From Micromonospora olivasterospora (GTDB lineage Bacteria > Actinomycetota > Actinomycetes > Mycobacteriales > Micromonosporaceae), in contig NZ_VLKE01000001.1 of the NCBI RefSeq assembly GCF_007830265.1, forward strand, positions 4,836,001 through 4,900,000: 64,000 bases of DNA. Direction: 5' to 3'. Below, one piece after another: positions 57,601-62,786 of this stretch (positions within the stretch are counted from its first letter, which is position 1; each line of letters begins with the position of its first letter). Under the pieces are notes generated by a model that worked only from the letters and a program-made list of their open reading frames with translations, was not told the origin of the DNA and ran no database searches. The position numbers and the translations under genes are program-made.

Positions 57601-59667
57601 TGCGTGCTGTACGCCTTCATCGCCACCGATCCGATCTGGGTGCGTGACGTGCTGTACCCGCACCTTTCCGTGGACTTGGTCCAGTTCCTGTCCGATCCCG
57701 GTCGGGTGCGTACCAGCGTGGTGGGGCTGGTCGGGTCGGAGGTGCCCCGGGAGTCCCCGCTCGCGCGGGTGAGCGCGCTGTTGCAGGGCCACGTCCGGGG
57801 GTACCTGGACAGCAACGCCGGGCGGTTGCCCACCGATGTGACCAGGCAGCGGATCAACTTCCGCGAAGAGCGTGTGCGGCAGGTGGCGGCCCTGAACGAC
57901 CACCAGCAGGTGCTGGATTGGTTGCGTTACCTTGACAGCCCTTACGTCACCGAAGCCGGCATGCTGCCTGCGGCCGTGATCGCGCACCGGTACCAGGCGG
58001 TGCGTGCCGCGGCGATGCTGTCCGGCGGGCCGCTGGGCCTCGGCGAGCCGACGGACGCACCGCAGCGGCAACTGGACTTCCTCACGCAGCACGGCCAGGG
58101 CTTCCCGGTGGACGTCCTGGAACCCGGCACGGCCCGTGACTTCTTGGTCGTCGTGTTGAGCGAGTCCGACCGTCAGCTCGACCCCGACGAGTTGGACGTG
58201 GTCCGAGCGGCGGTGGACAACTGGAAACAGCAGTGGGGCGCCCCGGTCGGGGAGTTTCTACCCCCCCTGCTGGCCTACGCCACCGGCAGCCGGGTCACCA
58301 TCTGGCGGGAATCCGGGTGGGGGGCGCCACCGATGATGAGCGACGAGTACGGTCCGGCCGCCGGCCGGCCGGTCGACCTGTACCACGTCGCGGCCGACCC
58401 GCACACTCCGACCATCGTCAACCACTACAACGCCGCCGCGGTCCATGACGGTCGACAGGGCGCCGGGGCTTTCCCTGCGACGTCCGCGCCGGTCGACCCC
58501 CCGGCGTGGCAGGCGCAGGTCGGTCAGGGGCAGCCGGCAGCGCAGACCCCGTCGCCTCCCCAACTGACGGCCACCCTCGGGTCGGGGCCCGACCCCGACC
58601 AACCGGACCCGGAACCGCGCACCACACCACTAGAGCGGCGTCACCTCGATAAGGTACGGACCGAGATTATCTGGGCCACGCCCGAGGAAGTGTCAGCCGA
58701 ACAAGACGTTGTGCTGATGCGAGAGATCACAGACAGCGTCCAACCAGTCCCGGGAATGGACGACGCCTTTCCCTGGCGTGACGATGACGACCCGCGCGGA
58801 CGGGTCTATGCGCCCTTCGCCGACGAGAACGGCCAGGTGCACCCCGTCGTCCGCGCCAACGCCGACCGCATCACCGCCAGCATGGACTCGGGCAAACAGA
58901 CCTTGAAGAACATCGCCAACAACCCGGAAGACCCCCGGCTACCCCGCGTACCGGACGAGGAGTGGGAGCGCCTGTGGCCCCTGCTCGATCAGATGGTCGC
59001 AGCGGAGGTGCGCCGACTGGTCCTCGGCGAATCATTGGAAAACCCGCGAGTCAAAGTCCTTCCCATGACCAAAGACCACCTGAAGGATCACGAACGCGGA
59101 CACGACAAACTCGAAGGCAGGTTGGGATTGGTCCTGGACGACGCCTTCGTGCGGCGGTTCCTCATGGAAATGCTCGGCCCGTACCTCGGCGCCGTATTCG
59201 AAGATCAGCAACGAGAAGCAGTCTGGAAACAAACCTACCGGCTGTACCCATCCTATACGATGAACGTCGAAACCTCCCGCCCTCTCGCCGATAGCCGTCG
59301 GTCTCGCGGTCGGCGACTTGTGCCTCCACGACATCGCAAGCGCGACATTTTCATGAGCGCCGAAGGCTTCGCAAACTCCATTGCTTTCGCCAACACCGCA
59401 CTCAAACCCGGCACCATAGAACCCGACATTTACCGCACCAACTCCGTGTACCTGCAATTCACCGTCAGGGTCCCCGACAAAAACAACAGAATCCGCCGAC
59501 AAGAAATCATGTTCCTATTCGGTATGAACAACCTGTTCGACCTCACTATCAATCCCCATCGTATCGTCATCGCCGACTACGGCCCTTTCTACTCCAGCGC
59601 GAAAGACGCGGAGAAGAATTTCCCACCCATCAAACAAGAGCCCGACACCACACCCCCACCGACCTGA
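45118..59667 (+). CDS. Giant locus B, fifth frame: multi-protease, HTH and repeat protein
   Basis: 4849 codons; coding character begins near 45632, so GTG 45118 is formal only. Order by residue: papain-like module (Cys261 WWWCVQATL; copy 2 of the 843-bp repeat); acidic repeats; basic QKRKR at about 714; three OTU-scaffold-like repeats (about 720-1120, 1395-1780, 1785-2160) sharing LLPYPExMSEQRRExLHxxxxNK and lacking a DGxC cysteine; HTH-like modules (about 2440-2640); LuxR-type HTH (about 2683-2750, LAAGLTNKQITTLM, VAKIVRRLRNSLGVGSRQEA); zinc-protease site H2956-E-V-V-H-G-A-G-V-L-D; a helical module related to the one before gene A's repeats; seven ~105-residue beta repeats (about 3257-4017); OTU-like domain (DGYC Cys4162, NHYNA His4436); an unknown 340-residue C-terminal domain. 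It ends at TGA 59665. Confidence 0.75.
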   Translation: MADHHRPDRIPPLPRHPPTRPPHRRHLPATPHPRNPQRTPPRPTHPRPIRPYQRRLSIPPRRHPPRRHPRYQRPHQPATTPHPPAHPPRTRRPHRRQSPRRPRLPPPRPHTRRRRRRRHPPPHRRHPRRPTCQHRPRRAHRRPPQPHPRPTQTLGRHPQHPRHQHHHPAHQTALHTLANHLRPTIEIDAQGDRDPFSAVSSSAGSVGGDPVGRGEPASAAPEPAVAATGPAAAAESARRVADWIDQTPVAPDNSRDPWWWCVQATLDAFRAEYKRLGNRAVSDDRILGPDGRLAPTTSWEQLLDILDATPERVAHPDGWPDGVAPEDVLAALRAAPGSMVVVKAAPPNEPQHVFALHSQPQPSGPPTIKVRDGLVPGAQDRPEPSDPVRDPWLRHLFASSTRLAAFDNTGRPTTITNLLPDRTTAHPQPTTTTSIDPNAILLASTTPPRGPSQAMQADTTSPEPADSPWQPFLPEETGDAAGTGPAFFDPEFQDLNALDLNTPANPVDWEPGGVEPVESDLLAGGDSPTSDMDGETPKAADPVDPADPLAGVDSPASESGVDWLTGVDLNNPWDPVAGLSGDWGTEFGPFDFWDPLVGADSPAAVSDVDRLAEAEQVESDLLAGVDSPTSEDGGTPGGADPVDPPAPLAGVDSPAAESDTGWLADVDLDESLRLLAELDSAFDFGTLPENPGPIGPDPGSSGVPAVGGFGGTRQKRKRTVASAIAQLSAVGTRGEADGVRDVAAEFVEWTRGVLGVDLANHSSKPNGFYDAVVLRFGKQLMNAGVERSSSGLRAWAARELAADLRRGGESKFSKLLPYPEVMSEQRREDLHRQWINKIANNQSRDYDVAHVVPHIIASMLSQSMRIHHPFGAPYDIGPTPDDGVIPYPVAFYKGAYYLGQLPDPADVERAGRIADGFPWAVISEDRQQQLNQLFDETRVLLRKGIEGVENSPYPTSSKHWPILRETFQRRLAAIRKDHDSPYSKKARELAEYGRYLAAIRKDHDFPHSKKARELAEYGRHLKGLGAEHLWEEKTTDFGGHFTLELSVLQVAKGKSQLRVWPGGVEKVLLNVDRLAILGDRVPVHFGVTGEEGVGFAEFRYTDATNGTDRIFYRRFPHDLSDRNLFDLREKAAGRVWDLHHRPLSSDYYQVTLPLREGKRLAGLFGDRSGNNSARSFVVPQVPVVGGLPPVLPAELNGRLLLGYSEEGRPTAIVEAPAEKNVKGLPLYLETDKPVLVVDDIKRLRKKALWEPENRWVLSEQVSFDVVLQPGARSGRGPLPTRAAAGPLSIEVGRRGPGRTLAGAEVDLSPGTSVTLSVGKWPEQEQVGADVAGSVPVVVGAPLVDGSGVVYRLFDTGVDNERFDDLKREITEALRNPGSVAAMPAGGSDDAAKNWRQEAASAIEQLSAAGNRDEQNFVRWTREVFGIDLTEGGAKPENFYDSMFRTFRQRFEELKIERKELHGWMASSLAADLRLGDASEFRKLLPYPEVMSEQRREELHQNWIDKIANSQSGDHDVAHVVVHILARTMSQPMRIYQPFGVPKNIGPESGANKLPIVSYKGAYYLGRPSVRGDADIAASIARGPEQTSTSDDEKQRLDRLFDQAHGLLLERISEAERNPHPGTRHWPALREAFQRKLAVIRGTDVAGISAAEVRPESPQQQADILAESRRYLSNILRPSSWEDADPRPQGGWFTQYLNVSSDGQQTTVSVELGGKRLRLQRLNNVSIAGDRIAVDFGMDSEEGFAVARIPYTATDGSERFAYREFPTRLTAADLEVVWDKAAADRRRKVDSAIAQLSARETGRELAAFEQWADAVFHIDRAEGDAGPLDVFYGTVLKAHGERLAQAGVTTVAELGALVARHLDADLRKGEESTFRALLPYPENMSEQRRETLHQHLLNKLVHRQPGYPDVVHVVPHIVAWGLGLPIEIHHPFGAPYVIGPPSGDGEIPQPVVWLDGAYHLGQARDPHDARIAEGFPSPAAYTELRRLDVVFDEALDLLKTEVDTAEQNTAIRHWPLLRDTFHRNLAAIRQRPSSPRRHADVLEEHRRYVDALREKSTWEDENRWNLQDPFTVPGRAEDTPGRPSLLSLRARRDGDDMLLGYVDRVTIPGDRVAVDFGIADGEGVGIARIPYTAPDGTERFVYKEIARRLTDSELAELWSTAAGPVWETVDRWTFGTLYHITAPVSESGIFDITFGDQRVTIPPVEVADGLPPVIAAELKEARFRLGYGMDSRPLAVLEAPAGRNGTAAPLYLELSSPAPTAHDIERLRSMALWESAEPGALLDEVSIDLVMQPDRRTPDPLPLTLGGDNPGRTLDGQEVDLSPGTEVTLRVGRFLRRAESTVVTSIFAAVKAPLADRSGNAYRLIDTNLSNEWFDGFKTQWETTGSSKRPAAPEWPAGPHEKRPRTGGGLAHAAGYRTTAVESAAEGLRHIPATITRQDVVGFRPVNNGPNLRAWLAGRNLPAGVDLPNEGKPAKETLREWVDDWARSLNGQRDPDDHPYLVSSVARWSGGLIPLASVWRLWGKMPQVDGGGSQPGPVQLTEDQGDLLKKMVDFERREGGPSNLREFLEKENLPAGISLKKGRGVLNEQTLYLIDVWARMMRDKFVARDRSGTLDKLYGDIATLSGGLISKKKVRLALSATAGGSQPDAAGMGGIDASDAAVSEGSTVGAGAGAPVVGPDQSAPGTLSTEEFQVLVHLAAGLTNKQITTLMAPRSEPMVAKIVRRLRNSLGVGSRQEAVTRARQLGLLGDSAVRGGASAATSGGSTVGDGAGPASVVVSGQPASEAILAPTQSSALHRGAAGRTTDADVVGPETGRLSQPASPGSARAIEIDAELWRRRRGVNPFDGMGGSGRLFGELVAVRFALIPGDEKWVIQRRLYVQGSDAAVQQVQEATLAGVAALNESEPTLPEVEKRLWWEVEFVAKPELAHQEVMVGAPGSVTDQRHWAAGEEPGVYVHEVVHGAGVLDRKDSSLMGQHRHGADWRLSNEDLQDIVDILKPHYAGVVGSSGPAERPQGAASAAQGPASVQQVWRDGHAVPPGFPGYGSGVSDAPLNPGGGEPPIGAGRVVAMEVDAEPRTPGPPPVTMAPVPPEIVISPAWDDVFQQVLESAGGQVAETLGLPTAGIDDVRHYLAAQLGLIVQRTDFRKRHGLPDLSLERLQQALDSRGSSVPGLTHVLPHLVSEAFGINFAVSGSETVRHDQGVGAGRGLPHRHAGWGPAAAHSGSDSGQFGSEPMVRDTGDRAGLPAEVADESTAGDPSQLTDGYTITVTLGPMGRLPVEVDGKSPSFGVELTNRNATLVLGYRADGPHARKPAALIMIEGEWDSNSYWQWLDPAPTEKDLGRLRNYEPRTVGADGWRTEPLPPLDGYDKWVRLSDAGRLTSGLNDKRPRLGPAAKNRRARLRVGFDTDRPDERELVALIEVESLDDRPGGPFWKWLAVVPTEKDLEKLKPEAEQRGPDRPRPLPGEWTQGDPPQPTDGHIKKVWLDWQARFSLNGERVSFGRRAGGQEATLWLGKSHDGEPAAWLKVERLKRRESGPFWRWLHPVPTEADLRRLETYEPGPNWTEGNPPQLTGGSSPNPAVASVKFDGRGRLKFSVGGKRLSIGRDFAHEEVTLALGYRTDGPHAGKPAAWVKVESLKGGKGGPFWRWLDVVPTEDDLASLRSYGPRRRPGSYGPRLAPVGPWQAWTPGDPWDPPQLTGGYSKTFELSSGRLPVEVGGKRQYVGVEYRKATVWFGYLPPGPHEGEPAALVEVGSLDDGEGGPFRRWLDPAPTQEDLGRLKDYEPRTVYGDFWRDEDPPPVTGWDTKTVKLGPEGRLPFKVDGKRPIFSAAGGREMTIRFGPLPPGPHEGEPAAFIEVEGLDDRHGGPFWQWLSVVRTPADLETLRTYEPRGVHAGEWTEGKLPQLTGGYTITINLGRDGEVPFKLNGKRGVFGAGTANAGREATVWLGRTDGSPEGEPAARIEVESLEGWEGGPFWRWLNVAPTENDLVRLRKKYKRRTVNAGGGTAGDPPLLTGGSSDNAAAVAPASTGSVGVAYRAAQDDAVAVPGSNTDDAIPPVAGSWARPVVGIPSQGQQRPGVASAQVDRGQPAVRTPMAAPAPQPQPLEGWPQAAAGQAGATQRPANAFWDVAVDRSSLVSVQRPAVASVAGPDPMLPVPADGYCVLYAFIATDPIWVRDVLYPHLSVDLVQFLSDPGRVRTSVVGLVGSEVPRESPLARVSALLQGHVRGYLDSNAGRLPTDVTRQRINFREERVRQVAALNDHQQVLDWLRYLDSPYVTEAGMLPAAVIAHRYQAVRAAAMLSGGPLGLGEPTDAPQRQLDFLTQHGQGFPVDVLEPGTARDFLVVVLSESDRQLDPDELDVVRAAVDNWKQQWGAPVGEFLPPLLAYATGSRVTIWRESGWGAPPMMSDEYGPAAGRPVDLYHVAADPHTPTIVNHYNAAAVHDGRQGAGAFPATSAPVDPPAWQAQVGQGQPAAQTPSPPQLTATLGSGPDPDQPDPEPRTTPLERRHLDKVRTEIIWATPEEVSAEQDVVLMREITDSVQPVPGMDDAFPWRDDDDPRGRVYAPFADENGQVHPVVRANADRITASMDSGKQTLKNIANNPEDPRLPRVPDEEWERLWPLLDQMVAAEVRRLVLGESLENPRVKVLPMTKDHLKDHERGHDKLEGRLGLVLDDAFVRRFLMEMLGPYLGAVFEDQQREAVWKQTYRLYPSYTMNVETSRPLADSRRSRGRRLVPPRHRKRDIFMSAEGFANSIAFANTALKPGTIEPDIYRTNSVYLQFTVRVPDKNNRIRRQEIMFLFGMNNLFDLTINPHRIVIADYGPFYSSAKDAEKNFPPIKQEPDTTPPPT
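45688..46530 (+). repeat. 843-bp direct repeat, copy 2
   Basis: Nearly identical to 35973-36815, including the papain-like Cys/His/Asp codons. Flanks are unrelated: the left flank is the helical segment ending IEIDAQG, the right flank starts FLPEETGDAAG. Frame is kept in both copies. Confidence 0.95.
47255..51600 (+). repeat. Three diverged OTU-scaffold-like protein repeats
   Basis: Units near 47255-48510, 49300-50450 and 50465-51600. Each has ASAIxQLSA, FYDxxxxxF or FYGTVL, AADLRxG/DADLRKG, LLPYPE-(V/N)MSEQRRE, DVAHVV/DVVHVV, HPFGAP or QPFGVP with IGP, KGAYYLG or DGAYHLG, then a beta segment ending in a VAVDFG/VPVHFG-type strand. The N-x-F-Y-D core recalls the OTU helix that carries the DGxC cysteine, but no Cys is present, so they are probably non-catalytic. 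Identification with OTU is tentative. Confidence 0.6.
54890..57170 (+). repeat. Seven ~105-residue beta-strand repeats
   Basis: Each unit reads about DPPQLTGGYxxTVxL, GRLPVEVDGKRxxF, EATLWLGxxxxGPHEGEPAA, IEVESLDDxxGGPFWRWLD, VAPTEKDLxRLxxYEPRxV. Units start near 54890, 55196, 55530, 55816, 56190, 56503 and 56815. The DNA is less conserved than in gene A's repeats, so these are older. Unknown family; possibly a carbohydrate- or surface-binding stalk. Confidence 0.85.
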
Positions 59668-59779
59668 CAGGGCCCCGGCGTGCAGCCACCACATCGATGA
59701 TCCGAGTGCGACCGTGATGCGCGGGTAAGTGGCGCAGAATATTGCGATCCTTACGCGTGTCGTGTCGGGATCGGCGGCG

Positions 59780-60285
59780 ATGAGCCAGTCCACCCTCGCC
59801 CAGCCCACGGTCGCGCCGCCCCGGCGGATCGCCGCGCTCGCCCTGCCGGCCCTCGTGGTGCTCGCCGCCGAGCCGCTCTACGTCCTGGTCGACACCGCCG
59901 TGGTCGGGCACCTGGGCCGGGTGCCGCTGGCCGCACTCGCCGTCGGCGGCACGGTGCTGACCCTCACCGCCTGGCTGGGCGGCGTGCTGGCGTACGGGAT
60001 CACGGGGCGGGCGGCCCGCCGGTTCGGCTCCGGCGACCGGGCCGCGGCGGTGGCCGAGGGCGTGCAGGCGTCCTGGCTCGCGTTCGGGGTCGGGGTGCTC
60101 GCCGCGATCGGCACGCAGGTCGCCGCCGGCCCGCTGGCGGGTACCCTCGGCGGGTCGGGCGAGGTGGCCGGCGCGGCCGCGCAGTGGCTGCGCGTCGCGG
60201 CGCTCGGCGTAGCCGGGTGATCCACCAGCAGCTCGTGCTCAGCCGCGACCTGCTCGTCCGGGGCCTCGCCTTCCAGGCCACTGCC
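59780..60285 (+). pseudogene. MATE-family efflux gene with internal deletion
   Basis: ATG 59780 starts a normal MATE (DinF-like) N-terminus: ALPALVVLAAEPLYVLVDTA, VVGHLGRVPLAALAVGG and AGPLAGTLGGSG over about 145 codons, then stops at TGA 60220. Directly after it comes LSRDLLVRGLAFQATAATTV, which matches a helix from the second half of the same family. About 250 internal codons are therefore missing and the tail is lost. Non-functional. It directly follows giant locus B (gap 59668-59779 holds no gene). Confidence 0.8.
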
Positions 60286-60346
60286 GCCACCACCGTGCGC
60301 CGGAGGTCGACGGCGGGACCCGGCCCGAAGGGGCGGCGCGGCGAGA

Positions 60347-61528
60347 TCAGGCCACCGCCCCCGCGGCGCGCAGGGCGGCGATCCGGTCGGCCGGGAAGCC
60401 CGCCTCGGCCAGCACCTCGTCGGTGTGCTCGCCGGGGTGCGGCGGCGGCCGGCGCAGCGCCGTCGGGGTGCCGGAGAACCGGGGCGCGGGGGCCGGCTGG
60501 GTCGCCCCGGCGTGCTCCGCGAACACCCCCCGGGCCGCCAGGTGCGGGTGCCGCGGGGCCTCCGTCCAGTCCAGCACGGGCGCGACGCAGGCGTCCGAGG
60601 AGCCGAGCAGCGCCGTCCACTCGTCGCGGGTACGGGTGCGGAACAGTCGCCCCCACGCCTCGCGCAGCGCCGGCCAGTTCGCCGGGTCGTCGCGGTCTGG
60701 CGCCTCGTCGCCGGGCAGCGGGAAGCCCGTACGCCGCACCAGTTCGGCGTAGAAGCGGGGCTCCAGCGCGCCGACGGCGAGGTGCCGGCCGTCGGCGCAC
60801 TCGTACGTGTCGTAGAACGGCGCGCCGCCGTCGAGCAGGTTCACGCCGCGCGGGTCCTGCCACATGCCGGTCCGGCGCAGCGTGTGGATCATCGTGGACA
60901 GCACGGCCACACCGTCCACGATGGCCGCGTCGACGACCTGGCCCCGGGCCCCGCCGGCGACGGCGTACAGGGCGGAGACGACGCCCAGGGCGAGCATCAT
61001 CCCGCCGCCGCCGAAGTCGCCGAGCAGGTTCAGGGGCGGCACCGGGCGCTCCCCGGCGCGGCCGATGCCGTGCAACGCCCCGGTCAGCGCGATGTAGTCG
61101 ATGTCGTGGCCGGCGTACGGGGCGTTCGGGCCGTCCTGCCCCCAGCCGGTCATCCGCCCGTACACCAGGCGGGGGTTGACCGCCAGGCAGTCGGCGGGGC
61201 CCAGGCCGAGCCGCTCGGTGACCCCGGGGCGGAAGCCCTCGACCAGCGCGTCCGCGCCGGCGACCAGGGCCAGCACCACCTCCCGGCCACCCGCCGACTT
61301 CAGGTCCACCGCCACCGAGCGGCGGCCCCGGTTCAGCAGGTCGGGGTGCGGCGTGCCGAACACCGTCGGGTCCACGTCGGTCGCCCGGTCGACCCGCACC
61401 ACGTCGGCGCCCAGGTCCGCCAGCATCATCGCCGCGAACGGGCCGGGCCCGATGCCGGCCAGCTCGACCACCCGTACGCCGGCGAGGGGCCCCACGCCGA
61501 CGCCCGCCTGGATCTCGCGTTCGCTCAT
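60347..61528 (-). CDS. CaiB/BaiF family III CoA-transferase, alpha-methylacyl-CoA racemase type
   Basis: 393 aa. ALTGALHGIGRAGERPVPP, AGHDIDY (catalytic His) and NLLGDFGGGGMMLA (catalytic Asp) match the mycobacterial alpha-methylacyl-CoA racemase pair; GVRVVELAGIGPGPFAAMML is the N-terminal CoA-binding segment. It would interconvert the 2R and 2S forms of methyl-branched acyl-CoA in branched fatty acid breakdown. ATG 61528. Divergent from the glycosyltransferase operon. Confidence 0.92.
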   Translation of the reverse strand: MSEREIQAGVGVGPLAGVRVVELAGIGPGPFAAMMLADLGADVVRVDRATDVDPTVFGTPHPDLLNRGRRSVAVDLKSAGGREVVLALVAGADALVEGFRPGVTERLGLGPADCLAVNPRLVYGRMTGWGQDGPNAPYAGHDIDYIALTGALHGIGRAGERPVPPLNLLGDFGGGGMMLALGVVSALYAVAGGARGQVVDAAIVDGVAVLSTMIHTLRRTGMWQDPRGVNLLDGGAPFYDTYECADGRHLAVGALEPRFYAELVRRTGFPLPGDEAPDRDDPANWPALREAWGRLFRTRTRDEWTALLGSSDACVAPVLDWTEAPRHPHLAARGVFAEHAGATQPAPAPRFSGTPTALRRPPPHPGEHTDEVLAEAGFPADRIAALRAAGAVA

Positions 61529-61607
61529 CGGTACACCGTAGGCGGCGCGCGTTTGCCTCGTAAGGCCCCGGGAACCCGCCCGCGACAGCGCGAGGCGAGG
61601 GGGTGGC

Positions 61608-62783
61608 GTGGCCGACGAGCGCCCGATCCGGGTGGCCCTGCTGCACGGCCCCGGCCGGCCCGACGCCGACGGGGTCAGCGACTACGTGGCGCGGCTGGCC
61701 CGGGCCCTGGCCGAGGTGGGCGTCGACGCCACCGCCGTCGGCGTGTGCCCGGACGGCGGGACGTCGCCGGCCCGGTGGTGGGCGGCCTGCGGCCGGGCGG
61801 CCAGGCAGGCCCGCCGGCTGCGGCCCGACCTGGTGCACGTGCAGTTCGCCCCGGCGGCGTACCGGTTCTCCCGCGTGCCCGGCCTGCTGCCGCTGCGGCT
61901 GCCCCGGGGCGTCCCGCTGGTCACCACCCTGCACGAGTACGGCTCGTGGGCGGCCCCCGGCTGGCTGCCCGGCCCCCTGTGGTCGATCGTGGAACGCGGC
62001 GGCCGGTGGTGCCGGGAGACCGGCCGCCTCGTGCCGGGCAGCGGCGCCGTCGTCGTCACGAACCCGGCCCACGCCGCCGCCGTACGCGCCCGCGCCGGCC
62101 GGGAGCCCGTGCACGTGCCCATCGCCCCGAACGTCACCGACCGGCCCGGGGCGGCCACCGAGGGGCTGCGGCTGCGCGCCGAGCTGGGGCTGGCCGAGGG
62201 CGCGCCGCTGCTGGCGTTCTTCGGCTTCGTCCATCCCGTGAAGGGGCTGCGGCACCTGATCGAGGCGCTGCCCGAGCTGCGCCGGACGCACCCCGACCTG
62301 CGCCTGCTGGTCGTCGGCGGGTTCACCTCCCAGGCGCTGCCGGAGGCGGAGGCGGCGGCGTACCGGGCCGAGCTGACCGGGCTGGCCCGCCGCTGCGGGG
62401 TGGCCGACCGGGTCACCTTCACCGGGCACCTGCCGGCCGAGCGGGTCTCCGCCGCCCTGCACGCCGCCGACGTGGTGGTGCTGCCGTTCACCGCCGGGGT
62501 GAACACGAAGAGCGGGGCGCTGCTGGCCGCCCTGGCCCACGGCGTCCCGACCGCGGTGACCGTGCCCGACGGGGACGACGAGCTGGCCGGCAGCGGCGCG
62601 GTGGCGGTCATCCGGGCCCGCCGGGACAGCGCCGCGATCGTCGCCGCGCTGCGGCGGCTGCTGGCCGACCCGGTGCTGCGCCGGCGGCTGGCCGAGCGGG
62701 GTCGCGCGTTCGCCGCCGCGTACTCCTGGCCGCGCGTGGCCGCCGCGCACCGGGACCTGTACGCGGGGCTGCTGAGGGGGTGA
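61608..62783 (+). CDS. GT4-family glycosyltransferase
   Basis: 391 aa, GT-B fold. The N-terminal domain has VALLHGPGRPDADGVSDYVA (sugar-acceptor-side GxSxY-type loop) and FAPAAYRFSRVPGLLP. The C-terminal donor domain has LAFFGFVHPVKGLRHLIEAL, RVSAALHAADVVVLPFTAGV NTKSGALL and FAAAYSWPRVAAAHRDLY, the LPSxxEGxP-like segment being changed to LPFTAGVNTKSG. GTG 61608 follows GAGGGGGT. Overlap-like spacing of 3 nt to the next gene suggests one operon for cell-surface glycan or glycosylated product synthesis. Confidence 0.85.
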   Translation: MADERPIRVALLHGPGRPDADGVSDYVARLARALAEVGVDATAVGVCPDGGTSPARWWAACGRAARQARRLRPDLVHVQFAPAAYRFSRVPGLLPLRLPRGVPLVTTLHEYGSWAAPGWLPGPLWSIVERGGRWCRETGRLVPGSGAVVVTNPAHAAAVRARAGREPVHVPIAPNVTDRPGAATEGLRLRAELGLAEGAPLLAFFGFVHPVKGLRHLIEALPELRRTHPDLRLLVVGGFTSQALPEAEAAAYRAELTGLARRCGVADRVTFTGHLPAERVSAALHAADVVVLPFTAGVNTKSGALLAALAHGVPTAVTVPDGDDELAGSGAVAVIRARRDSAAIVAALRRLLADPVLRRRLAERGRAFAAAYSWPRVAAAHRDLYAGLLRG

Positions 62784-62786
62784 CCG

